NCBI GenBank assembly: GCA_900541495.1 | Contig: UQKC01000050.1 | Coordinates: forward strand, 1-16,570 | Reading direction: 5' to 3' | Length of the DNA: 16,570 nt | DNA from: an uncultured Ruminococcus sp. | GTDB taxonomy: Bacteria; Bacillota; Clostridia; Oscillospirales; Ruminococcaceae | In this document: piece by piece, positions 6,810 to 13,794 of the stretch | Numbering within the stretch: position 1 is the stretch's first letter | How the letters are laid out: each line of letters starts with the position of its first letter | Made by a program: the position numbers and the translations under genes | Notes under the pieces: generated by a model | The model's input: the letters and a program-made list of their open reading frames with translations, nothing else | What the model was told of the DNA's origin: nothing | The model's database searches: none

Positions 6810-8309
6810 ATGGAACAGCATACGCGGATATATATTGCGATAGACTTAAAATCATTTTATGCTTCGGTCGAATGTGTCGAGCGAGGACTTGACCCGCTCG
6901 GCGTGAACCTTGTTGTTGCCGACCCGTCACGCACGGAAAAAACTATCTGCCTTGCAGTTTCGCCCTCTCTCAAAGCACACGGGATATCGGGCAGAGCGCG
7001 TCTTTTCGAGGTAATTGAGCGCGTTAAACAGGTCAACAACGAACGCCGTTACAAAGCGCCGAACCGAAAATTCAACGGCAAGTCCTATTATGCCGAAGAG
7101 CTTGCCAAAGACCCGTCACTTGAACTCGACTTTATCGTTGCACCGCCGCGAATGGTAAAATATATGGAGGTCAGCACTCACATATACGAAATATATCTGA
7201 AATACGTCGCGCCCGAGGATATTCATATTTATTCCGTGGACGAAGTTTTCATCGACGCTACCGCTTATCTTGACACCTACAAGCTTTCTCCGCGCGAATT
7301 TGCGACAATGCTCATCAATGATGTTATGAACGAAACGGGCATCACCGCCACCGCAGGCATCGGAACGAATCTTTACCTTTGCAAGATCGCAATGGATATC
7401 GTTGCGAAGCATATTCCTGCCGACAAAAACGGCGTTCGCATCGCGGCGCTTGACGAGATGAACTATCGGCGGTTCTTGTGGGCGCATACACCGCTCACGG
7501 ATTTCTGGCGCGTGGGAAAAGGCTATGCCGACAAGCTTGAAAAAAACGGACTTCACACAATGGGCGACATTGCCCGTGCTTCGCTTGATCCGAACGAGGA
7601 AAAATTTCTCTACAAGCTTTTCGGCGTAAATGCGGAGCTTCTCATTGACCATGCTTGGGGTTACGAACCCTGCACCATTGCGGATATAAAATCCTACCGT
7701 CCCGAATCGAACAGCTTAAGCACGGGGCAGGTGCTTCAATGCGCCTACACCGTCGCAAAAGCGCGCATCGTTATACGCGAAATGGCGGATATGCTCTCGC
7801 TCGACCTTGTGGACAAGCGGCTCGTCACCGATCAGATAGTTCTCACTATCGGCTATGACAAGGAAAACAGCGGCTACAAGGGCGAAAGCACCGTTGACCG
7901 CTACGGCAGGAAAATTCCCAAGCCTGCGCACGGAACGATAAATCTCCCGTTCAGAACGGCTTCGTCACGCATCATAACCGACGCTGTTGCGGAGCTTTAC
8001 GACCGTATAACCGACCCGTCACTCTCCGTTCGGCGAATGTATGTTGTGGCGAATCATATTGTCAGCGAGAAGCAGGCTTCAGACGAAACCGAAGAAGCCG
8101 TTCAACTTGATTTTTTCACCGATACAGAAAAGCTCGAACGTGAAAAAGCCGCCGAAAAGGAACGCCTGCGCCGTGAAAAAGCAATGCAGTTATCAATGCT
8201 TGAAATAAAGAAAAAATACGGAAAAAACGCCGTTCTGCGCGGTATGAACTTTGAGGACGGCGCAACTGCGCGCGAGCGAAACGGTCAGGTTGGAGGTCAC
8301 AAGGCGTAA
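6810..8309 (+). CDS. Y-family (UmuC/DinB/UvrX-like) translesion DNA polymerase
   Basis: A 499-residue error-prone polymerase that copies past damaged bases during the SOS response. Catalytic carboxylates are visible: D12 in IYIAIDLKSFYASVE and the DE pair at 144-145 in IYSVDEVFIDAT; Y17 sits at the steric-gate position that excludes ribonucleotides. The palm/fingers, thumb and little-finger regions follow in order. QLDFF (432-436) fits the beta-clamp binding pentapeptide (QL[SD]LF). The C-terminal FEDGATARERNGQVGGHKA is characteristic of the Firmicutes UvrX/YqjW-type branch often carried on mobile elements, which is longer than DinB (about 350-420). Start ATG with AAAGGAAG 7 nt upstream. It is headed by an SOS box and followed by a YolD-like gene, the usual partner. 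Confidence 0.95.
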   Translation: MEQHTRIYIAIDLKSFYASVECVERGLDPLGVNLVVADPSRTEKTICLAVSPSLKAHGISGRARLFEVIERVKQVNNERRYKAPNRKFNGKSYYAEELAKDPSLELDFIVAPPRMVKYMEVSTHIYEIYLKYVAPEDIHIYSVDEVFIDATAYLDTYKLSPREFATMLINDVMNETGITATAGIGTNLYLCKIAMDIVAKHIPADKNGVRIAALDEMNYRRFLWAHTPLTDFWRVGKGYADKLEKNGLHTMGDIARASLDPNEEKFLYKLFGVNAELLIDHAWGYEPCTIADIKSYRPESNSLSTGQVLQCAYTVAKARIVIREMADMLSLDLVDKRLVTDQIVLTIGYDKENSGYKGESTVDRYGRKIPKPAHGTINLPFRTASSRIITDAVAELYDRITDPSLSVRRMYVVANHIVSEKQASDETEEAVQLDFFTDTEKLEREKAAEKERLRREKAMQLSMLEIKKKYGKNAVLRGMNFEDGATARERNGQVGGHKA

Positions 8310-8331
8310 ATTTTTCAAGGGAGGAAAGGTC

Positions 8332-8757
8332 TTGTCTGCACTAAAAGCAACTCATAAATATGACGATATAATCAACTTGCCGCACCACACATCGACAACA
8401 CGTCAGCCAATGTCAAGGATAAGCCGTGCGGCGCAGTTCGCCCCGTTTGCGGCTTTGACGGGGTTTGAGGACTGCACGGACGAAGCGGCACGACTTACCT
8501 CCGAGAAGCCCGAACTTACCGAAATGATGCAGAGCAAGCTGAACGAAAAGCTTCGCATCATTACCGAGCGGATAGACGAACGCCCCGAAGTGACCGTGAC
8601 CTTTTTCATTCCCGATGCGCTCAAAGAGGGCGGTGCGATAACGCTTTTCAGCGGTTCTGTCAGGCGTATAGATGAGATCGAACGGAAGATGATCTTCACC
8701 GACCGCACCGAGATTTGGCTTGACAATATTTTGAATATAAATATGGGGGAAAATTAA
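8332..8757 (+). CDS. YolD-like family protein
   Basis: A 141-residue protein. The segment MSRISRAAQFAPFAALTGFEDCTDEAAR is the hallmark of the YolD-like family, whose genes habitually sit beside UvrX-like Y-family polymerases; the precise function is unsettled, and a role modulating the polymerase is an inference. I chose the TTG at 8332, 22 nt after the polymerase stop, because AAGGGAGG (8317-8324) lies 7 nt ahead of it; an in-frame ATG at 8251 would overlap the polymerase by 59 nt and add a non-family extension. The middle and end include EVTVTFFIPDALKEGG and a basic/acidic C-terminal half. It is part of the SOS-controlled transcript, and its stop TAA shares one base with the start of the next gene. 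Confidence 0.87.
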   Translation: MSALKATHKYDDIINLPHHTSTTRQPMSRISRAAQFAPFAALTGFEDCTDEAARLTSEKPELTEMMQSKLNEKLRIITERIDERPEVTVTFFIPDALKEGGAITLFSGSVRRIDEIERKMIFTDRTEIWLDNILNINMGEN

Positions 8758-9575
8758 TGTATTGCTCGATTTATCCCGTCATCAGCAGGCAGACCGAACT
8801 GCCGTTCTACGTTTCGGGAATAGGCATTTCCGAACCCGAATATCACATCGTCCGCGAAAACGGACTTGCTTCGCACCAGTTTCTTTTTGTCAGCGAGGGT
8901 TCGGGGACGTTCGGCATTGACGGCAAAAGCTTTCCGCTGAACACGGGCAGTATTCTCTACGCCGCAAAGGGCGTTCCGCACGAATATTACCCGAACAGTG
9001 AAATTTTCACAACAAACTGGGTAGTTTTCCGCGGTGAACATCTTTCCGAGCTTATGAAAACGCTCGGCTTCGGCAAATACGGCATTGCGGAAAATTCGGC
9101 TAATGAAACCGTGCGCTCGCTGTTCAATATGCTCCTTTCGGCAGCGAAAGAACCCGACTGCGACCCCGAAAAATGCTCTCGGCTTCTCTATGAATACATA
9201 CTCGAAATGCACAGGATATTCTGCACCAAACACGGCAGTGATCCGTCCGCCGACAGTGTGACCGAAGACGCTGTACGGTACATAAATGAGCATTTCAGCG
9301 AGGATATAACGCTCGGTGCGCTCGCTGCGCTGTCGAATATTTCGGAACAGCATTTCTGCCGTCTTTTCAAGGCACGTTTCGGACTTCGCCCTATGGAATA
9401 TGTTGCACTCAGACGCATTTCACACGCAAAATCCCTGCTTGAAACCACGGACGAAAGCATTGCCCGAATCGGTAAACTTTCGGGATACCCCGACCCGAAC
9501 TATTTCGGGATAGTTTTCCGCCGATATGAGGGCGTTTCGCCGAGCCTTTACAGAAAAATGCATGGCATAAGGTGA
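8757..9575 (+). CDS. AraC-family transcriptional regulator (cupin sensor plus two HTH motifs)
   Basis: A 272-residue DNA-binding regulator. Residues about 15-100 form a cupin-type sugar-sensing domain (EYHIVRENGLASHQFLFVSEGSGTF..., KGVPHEYYPN); residues about 168-268 hold the two helix-turn-helix units, with ITLGALAALSNISEQHFCRLFKARFG and the AraC signature ARIGKLSGYPDPNYFGIVFRRYEGVSP. Length is typical. The ATG overlaps the yolD stop by one base (TAATG), with GGGGGA just upstream, so its translation may be coupled to yolD. The next gene is a GH59 glycosidase with its own promoter, and AraC regulators of this type usually control an adjacent glycoside-use gene; regulation of the glycosidase is therefore inferred, not shown. 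Confidence 0.92.
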   Translation: MYCSIYPVISRQTELPFYVSGIGISEPEYHIVRENGLASHQFLFVSEGSGTFGIDGKSFPLNTGSILYAAKGVPHEYYPNSEIFTTNWVVFRGEHLSELMKTLGFGKYGIAENSANETVRSLFNMLLSAAKEPDCDPEKCSRLLYEYILEMHRIFCTKHGSDPSADSVTEDAVRYINEHFSEDITLGALAALSNISEQHFCRLFKARFGLRPMEYVALRRISHAKSLLETTDESIARIGKLSGYPDPNYFGIVFRRYEGVSPSLYRKMHGIR

Positions 9576-9610
9576 TGTTCAGATTTTAAGAGTATGATAA
9601 ATATTTACGA

Positions 9611-9662
9611 TTGAAAATCTGCGGTATTTATGGTATCATCTTCTTATAGAAATGATTTTCAA
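9611..9662 (+). promoter_or_regulatory. Promoter and candidate operator of the GH59 gene
   Basis: TTGAAA (9611-9616), 17-bp spacer, TATCAT (9634-9639). The -35 lies within TTGAAAATC (9611-9619), whose exact inverted copy GATTTTCAA occurs at 9654-9662. A third related copy, CAGATTTT (9580-9587), pairs with AAAATCTG (9614-9621). These repeated half-sites are candidate binding sites for the neighbouring AraC regulator. Confidence 0.5.
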
Positions 9663-9695
9663 GGCTGAAAACATCGGAATGAAAGGATCGTAAAT

Positions 9696-12101
9696 ATGAA
9701 AAAAACGAGCTTCACTATCGACGGCAAAAATGCGAATACGGCTTTAAATATGCGATTCCGCGGTGCAGGAATGGTTTCGGGAAACAATTCTTCGCGGCTT
9801 TTGCTCGACTACAAATCGGAACACCCCGACAGATACAATGAGATACTCAAATACACGTTCGGCGAGCATGGCATCGGCGTGAATTTTCTAAAGCTTGAAA
9901 TGGGTTCGGATGTGAATTCATCATCGGGAACTGAACCTTGCGTAAAGCGTTATGAGGATGAAAAAACTGATGTTACGCGCGGTGTGGGCTATCAGCTCGC
10001 CGCTGACGCTAAGAAGATCAATCCCGATCTGGAGCTTGATATGCTTTGGTGGAGCGAGCCCTTGTGGGTGACAAAGGCTGACGATGTTCACGCCGCACGT
10101 TACAAATGGTACAAGGAAACGCTTGATGCGGCGTATGAAACCTACGGCTTGAAGTTCGATTATGTGAGCGTTGTGCGCAACGAGCGCGGCGCTGATCTAG
10201 AATGGGCGAAGTATCTTTCGGAGCATTTGAAAAGCGAAACGAACTGCCCTTATGATTATTCAAAAATTAAGATTGTCGGTGGTGAAGAGGTCTGCACATG
10301 GGGCTTTGCCGACAGAATGTTTGAGGACGAAAAGCTTATGGCGGCGGTCGATATTGTCGGCAGTCACTACACTAGTATGTCCACCGATGCTGCGAAAAAG
10401 CTTGCGGCGGAGTACGGCAAGGAGCTTTGGTTCAGCGAGGGAAGCTCGTCCATGAGCTACGCACAGGGAATTTACCGCTTTGACGGGAACGGTTCGGGAC
10501 TGGGCGACCTCAACGGCGTTCTCGACATCGCGAACCGACTTATAATGATGTACGCAAGCGGCAAAATGACGATGTGCGAATTACAGCCGGTCATTGCGGC
10601 TTATTATGACGGTGTGTGCTACTGCCAGAAGCAGTTCATCTCCGCCTGCGACCCTTGGAGCGGATATTATTACCTCGACAGCGGATTTTTTATGTCGCTG
10701 CATTTTTCGCAGTTCATCAAGAAAGGCTGGACATACATTGACGGCGCTTGCCATGCTGACGCAAAAACGGGCGGTGACGGTCACGCGCTTGTCGATTCCG
10801 TTTTCAGCTATATCACAGCCTGCGACCATGACAGCGGCGATTACAGCACCGTTATCACGAACTCGACTGCCGAGCCTATCGTTTACGATATCACCGTTTA
10901 CGACCTTGCTAAAGCTTCGTCCGAGGTCGATGTTTGGGAAACGAGAGGTCCTGACAATGGCAGTTATGACGAAAATTATTTCAAGAAGACAGACACGATA
11001 ACACCGACCGAAAGTGACGGAAAATATACCTACAGCGTGACCGTGAAGCCTTTTTCGATGATAACTTTATCCACGGTCAAAGCCGCGAATGACTTTGTAA
11101 ATATGCCCGAAAGCGAACGCACTGTTCTCGCTCTCCCCTACTCCGATGATTTTGATTACGGCGAGGAATTTCTCCGCGCAAGGGGTGATGCGCCGAAATT
11201 CACCACGGACGAGGGCGGTGCTTTCGAGGTTGAAAACATCGGCGGCAGAAATGTTCTCGTTCAGCAGATAACGCCCGAAACAAAAGCCGAGGAATGGGGC
11301 TACACGCCGAACCCGACAACGAATTTCGGTGATGACCGCTGGTACAATTACAGTGTTTCCGCCGAGGTAAAGCTTTGCGAAAGTGCCGAACCCGACAAGA
11401 ACTATGCAGGCATCGGACTTCGCTACAACGAGGGTCACAAGGGCGAAAGCGGCTACTGGCTCAAACTCTCCGAGGACGGAACTTACTCGCTTATGAAGAA
11501 CAAAACCATACTTGAAAGTGGTTCGTGCAAGGCGAGCGTTCACGAATTCACGCCGCTGAAAATTTTCGTTCAGAACGGCAATATCCGGTGCTTCATAGGC
11601 GGCGAAAAAGTCATCAACTACACCGACAAATGCGTTCAAAGCGCAGGCAGAGCAGCATTTTACAGCTCTTTTAACAGAAATATGTTCGCTCATCTTCTCA
11701 TTGAGCCAAATGAGAACTGTTATGTCACACGTTACGACAACACTGACCTTTGCTGCGATTATACGGGTGCTTGGGAGCATATCACAACAGGCAGCTTTGC
11801 AAATTACAAGCGAACACTCTCAAACGGCAGTGCGGGAGCGGTTATGACGATAAAATTCAGCGGAAAAGGCTTTGCTGTTGTCGGCGAAAACAAGCAAAAC
11901 GCGGTCATAAACGTAAAAATTGACGGCAAAACCGCCGTGGAAAACTATTCCGTACCTGAATGTGAAGTTCGTGATATCGCTTACGTCATTGACGGACTCT
12001 CCGACGGTTTGCACACGGTCGAAATCGAAGTTGTTTCAGGAATATTCTCTGCTGACAGCGTTCAATTCACGGGTGGGAACATTCCTTTTTCCGTAATATA
12101 A
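9696..12101 (+). CDS. GH59 galactocerebrosidase-like glycoside hydrolase with extra C-terminal domain
   Basis: An 801-residue retaining beta-galactosidase-type enzyme of family GH59 (the family of mammalian galactocerebrosidase). Layout: TIM-barrel catalytic domain to about residue 300, starting with RFRGAGMVSGNNSSRLLLDY and KLEMGSDVNSSSGTEP, close to the GALC pattern; acid/base E163 in VVRNERGAD and nucleophile E248 in LWFSEGSSS; a beta-sandwich with DPWSGYYYLDS and SQFIKKGWTYI; a laminin-G/lectin-like domain from about 490 to 690 (YSDDFDYG..., DDRWYNYSVSAEVKL); then about 110 residues forming a probable beta-sandwich carbohydrate-binding module (AWEHI..., FSGKGFAVVG, VKIDGK). No signal peptide is present, so it seems cytoplasmic, implying imported oligosaccharides or glycolipid-derived sugars. 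RBS AAAGGA (9682-9687), 8 nt before ATG. Natural substrate is unknown. Confidence 0.88.
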   Translation: MKKTSFTIDGKNANTALNMRFRGAGMVSGNNSSRLLLDYKSEHPDRYNEILKYTFGEHGIGVNFLKLEMGSDVNSSSGTEPCVKRYEDEKTDVTRGVGYQLAADAKKINPDLELDMLWWSEPLWVTKADDVHAARYKWYKETLDAAYETYGLKFDYVSVVRNERGADLEWAKYLSEHLKSETNCPYDYSKIKIVGGEEVCTWGFADRMFEDEKLMAAVDIVGSHYTSMSTDAAKKLAAEYGKELWFSEGSSSMSYAQGIYRFDGNGSGLGDLNGVLDIANRLIMMYASGKMTMCELQPVIAAYYDGVCYCQKQFISACDPWSGYYYLDSGFFMSLHFSQFIKKGWTYIDGACHADAKTGGDGHALVDSVFSYITACDHDSGDYSTVITNSTAEPIVYDITVYDLAKASSEVDVWETRGPDNGSYDENYFKKTDTITPTESDGKYTYSVTVKPFSMITLSTVKAANDFVNMPESERTVLALPYSDDFDYGEEFLRARGDAPKFTTDEGGAFEVENIGGRNVLVQQITPETKAEEWGYTPNPTTNFGDDRWYNYSVSAEVKLCESAEPDKNYAGIGLRYNEGHKGESGYWLKLSEDGTYSLMKNKTILESGSCKASVHEFTPLKIFVQNGNIRCFIGGEKVINYTDKCVQSAGRAAFYSSFNRNMFAHLLIEPNENCYVTRYDNTDLCCDYTGAWEHITTGSFANYKRTLSNGSAGAVMTIKFSGKGFAVVGENKQNAVINVKIDGKTAVENYSVPECEVRDIAYVIDGLSDGLHTVEIEVVSGIFSADSVQFTGGNIPFSVI

Positions 12102-12262
12102 GAACCTGTCTTCATAAGCATATACACACGTCTTTTCGGCAAATTTTGCTGCATACTGCGTTAAAAATCCTTGCCGTGCGGCAGCACGCCTGCGGATTTT
12201 TGCCTTGTCTGCAACAAAATTATGCTCGAAAATCCGCATACATTTCTTATGAAAACAGGTTC
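12102..12262. mobile_element. 161-bp MITE-like palindromic element inserted at the GH59 stop codon
   Basis: Terminal inverted repeats GAACCTGTCTTCATAAG (12102-12118) and CTTATGAAAACAGGTTC (12246-12262) match at 16 of 17 positions. The inner halves are also inverted repeats (for example CAAATTTTGCTGCA against TGCAACAAAATT, and AAAAATCC against GGATTTTT), so the whole element can fold into one long imperfect hairpin. It has no ORF of note. TAA flanks both sides (12099-12101 and 12263-12265), consistent with a 3-bp target duplication of the TNA type made by some IS5-family transposases. It is probably mobilised in trans by a full-length element elsewhere. Confidence 0.7.
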
Positions 12263-12270
12263 TAAAACTT

Positions 12271-12390
12271 TAAACTAAACACCATTTAAAATTTGGAAAA
12301 ATCAAGCCGACAATCTTGTAGCCGTTTTAACAGCTTTATATGTGATTTCGGCGCAGATTTTTTCCTGTATTTTATTGGTGTTTAGCATTA
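12271..12390 (+). ncRNA. Structured element copy 1 (candidate conserved 3'-UTR RNA)
   Basis: A palindromic unit of about 115 nt related to a second copy at 14607-14728. Outer stem CTAAACACCA (12275-12284) with TGGTGTTTAG (12376-12385). Inner stem GCCGA (12306-12310) with TCGGC (12348-12352). Shared blocks with copy 2 include CAAGC before the inner stem, GCAGATTTTTT after it, and TTTTATTGGTGTT then AGCATTA at the end. An intrinsic terminator follows at once. It lies in the GH59 3' UTR, separated from the stop only by the MITE. It could be a small RNA, a 3'-UTR stability/regulatory element, or a short repeat element. Confidence 0.45.
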
Positions 12391-12401
12391 TATAGGATCA
12401 C

Positions 12402-12441
12402 AACAGCCATATTCGGGTCATTCTCGGATATGGCTGTTTTT
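12402..12441 (+). terminator. Intrinsic terminator after structured element copy 1
   Basis: Perfect 11-bp arms AACAGCCATAT (12402-12412) and ATATGGCTGTT (12428-12438) followed by a T run (12437-12441). Ends the GH59 transcript. Bases 12442-12494 beyond it show nothing recognisable. Confidence 0.85.
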
Positions 12442-12494
12442 ACTATAAATCCAAGTTATGTTTTGTAGCATTTCACAAAAATAATACTTTTGTA

Positions 12495-12523
12495 TTGACA
12501 GTATGGGTAGTTAGTGATATAGT
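12495..12523 (+). promoter_or_regulatory. Promoter of the GntR-ABC operon
   Basis: Perfect TTGACA (12495-12500), 17-bp spacer, TATAGT (12518-12523). The -10 overlaps repeated operator-like sequence. Confidence 0.8.
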
Positions 12524-12543
12524 TAGTTACACAAGTAATTAAC
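12508..12543. promoter_or_regulatory. Candidate GntR (YtrA-type) operator
   Basis: An inverted repeat GTTAGTTAC-ACAA-GTAATTAAC (12522-12543, 8 of 9 positions match) begins in the -10 and covers the likely transcription start. In addition TAGTTAGT is directly repeated at 12508-12515 and 12520-12527, a 12-bp period that places the first copy in the promoter spacer. Position and symmetry fit autorepression by the GntR protein encoded immediately downstream. Confidence 0.65.
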
Positions 12544-12565
12544 CAATAAACAAGGAGATGATATA

Positions 12566-12943
12566 TTGGCAAACTTTGACGGCGAAAAACCTATCTACAT
12601 TCAAATGGCTGAATGGATCGAGGAAAATATCCTCACGGGAGTATTCCCCGAGGAAACACAGATACCGTCCACGACGGAAATATCGGCGATGTACAGGATA
12701 AATCCTGCGACTGCCCTCAAAGGGGTAAACATCTTGGTCGACAAAGAAATAATCTACAAGAAAAGGGGACTTGGTATGTTCGTATGCACGGGTGCGGAGC
12801 AGAAAATTCGCGGTGAGCGCAGACAGGAGTTCTGCGACAAGTACATCAAATCGCTCATCAGCGAAGCAACAAAACTCGGCATCACAAAAAATGAGATCAT
12901 CAATATGATAGAGAAAGGCTGTGACGGAAATGAGCACAATTGA
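12566..12943 (+). CDS. GntR-family transcriptional regulator, YtrA subfamily
   Basis: A 125-residue repressor: an N-terminal winged helix (about residues 5-75; KPIYIQMAEWIEENILTGVFPEETQIPSTTEISAMYRINPATALKGVNILVDKEIIYKKRGLGMFV) and a short C-terminal dimerisation tail, the compact form typical of YtrA regulators, which control neighbouring ABC transporter genes. Start is a TTG at 12566, 8 nt after AAGGAG (12552-12557); it gives the family N-terminus and no ATG is available. The gene overlaps the ABC ATPase gene by 14 nt, so the two are translationally linked. A matching operator overlaps the promoter, suggesting the protein represses its own operon until an unknown signal, often cell-envelope stress in this family, relieves it. 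Confidence 0.92.
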   Translation: MANFDGEKPIYIQMAEWIEENILTGVFPEETQIPSTTEISAMYRINPATALKGVNILVDKEIIYKKRGLGMFVCTGAEQKIRGERRQEFCDKYIKSLISEATKLGITKNEIINMIEKGCDGNEHN

Positions 12944-13781
12944 GATCAGAGATCTTACAAAAAACTACGGTAAAACCACTGCGCTGGATAACGTCAGCGT
13001 TACATTCAAGGAGAACTGCATCTACGGTCTGCTCGGCAGAAACGGCGCAGGAAAATCCACCCTGCTCAACATTATTTCGGGCAGGACTTTTGCCGACTCG
13101 GGCGAGGTCATCATCGACGGAGTGAACGCGATCAGCAATGACAGCGCACTCGGCAAGGTACATCTGATGAGCGAACAGCTTCTTTACAATCCGTCGCTCA
13201 AAGTCAAGGATATGTTCAAAACTGCATCGTTTTACTATCCCGATTTTGACACGGAATATGCGATGAAGCTTTGCTCGGAATATGAACTTGACACGAACAG
13301 AAAGCTTCATAAGCTTTCGACCGGCTACCGAACCATTGCAAAGGCTGTGAATGCGCTTGCCTGTGGTGCGCCGATAGTGTTCTTCGATGAACCCGTTCTC
13401 GGACTTGATGCAAACCACCGTGACCTTTTCTACAAGCACGTTGTGAACCGCTACAGCGAACGTCCTGCAACATTCGTTATCTCGACGCATCTTATCGAGG
13501 AAACAGCAGGCATCATCGAACGCGCTGTTGTTATCAAAAAGGGCGAGCTTCTTTTTGACAAAGATGTTGAGGAAGTGCGTTCAATGGGTTACAGTGTTTC
13601 GGGAAAATCAGCCGATGTTGACAGCTTCGCAAATGGCAAGGAACTTATGGGCGAGGACGTTATCGGCGGTTTAAAAACCGTTTACATAAAGGGTAGGCTT
13701 GGTGAAGCTGAACTTCCCGAGGGACTTACAGCCGAGCCGATGAACTTACAGAACATTTTCATTCATCTTACGAATTCATAA
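12930..13781 (+). CDS. ABC transporter ATP-binding protein (YtrB-like)
   Basis: A 283-residue ATPase that should power the membrane protein encoded next. Motifs: Walker A GRNGAGKST (36-44), Q-loop at Q83, signature LSTGY (129-133, in place of LSGGQ), Walker B IVFFDE (149-154) and H-loop STHLIEE with H187. The atypical signature (Thr for Gly, Tyr for Gln) is common in this antibiotic/envelope-type branch and need not impair ATP hydrolysis. The C-terminal 80 residues are less conserved. A GTG at 12921 also opens the frame, but GAGAAAGG (12911-12918) would then be too close; the ATG at 12930 is preferred and gives the normal MSTIEIRDLTKNYG start. It overlaps the GntR stop by 14 nt and is followed after 13 nt by the permease. 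Confidence 0.93.
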   Translation: MSTIEIRDLTKNYGKTTALDNVSVTFKENCIYGLLGRNGAGKSTLLNIISGRTFADSGEVIIDGVNAISNDSALGKVHLMSEQLLYNPSLKVKDMFKTASFYYPDFDTEYAMKLCSEYELDTNRKLHKLSTGYRTIAKAVNALACGAPIVFFDEPVLGLDANHRDLFYKHVVNRYSERPATFVISTHLIEETAGIIERAVVIKKGELLFDKDVEEVRSMGYSVSGKSADVDSFANGKELMGEDVIGGLKTVYIKGRLGEAELPEGLTAEPMNLQNIFIHLTNS

Positions 13782-13794
13782 AGGGGGAATTTTT

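Noticed and set aside
8754..9353. 199-residue minus-strand ORF opposite the AraC gene
   Set aside because: Shadow frame with no ribosome binding site; the plus strand encodes a clear cupin-HTH regulator.
11067..11780. 237-residue minus-strand ORF inside the GH59 gene
   Set aside because: No ribosome binding site or recognisable motif; lies wholly opposite the lectin-like domain coding region.
12102..12262. The long palindrome as an ordinary transcription terminator of GH59
   Set aside because: Its ends have no T-tract, and a proper terminator exists downstream at 12402-12441; terminal repeats and TAA flanks fit a MITE better.
12900..13490. 196-residue minus-strand ORF opposite the ABC ATPase gene
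   Set aside because: The plus strand encodes a complete ATPase with all motifs; the reverse frame has none.
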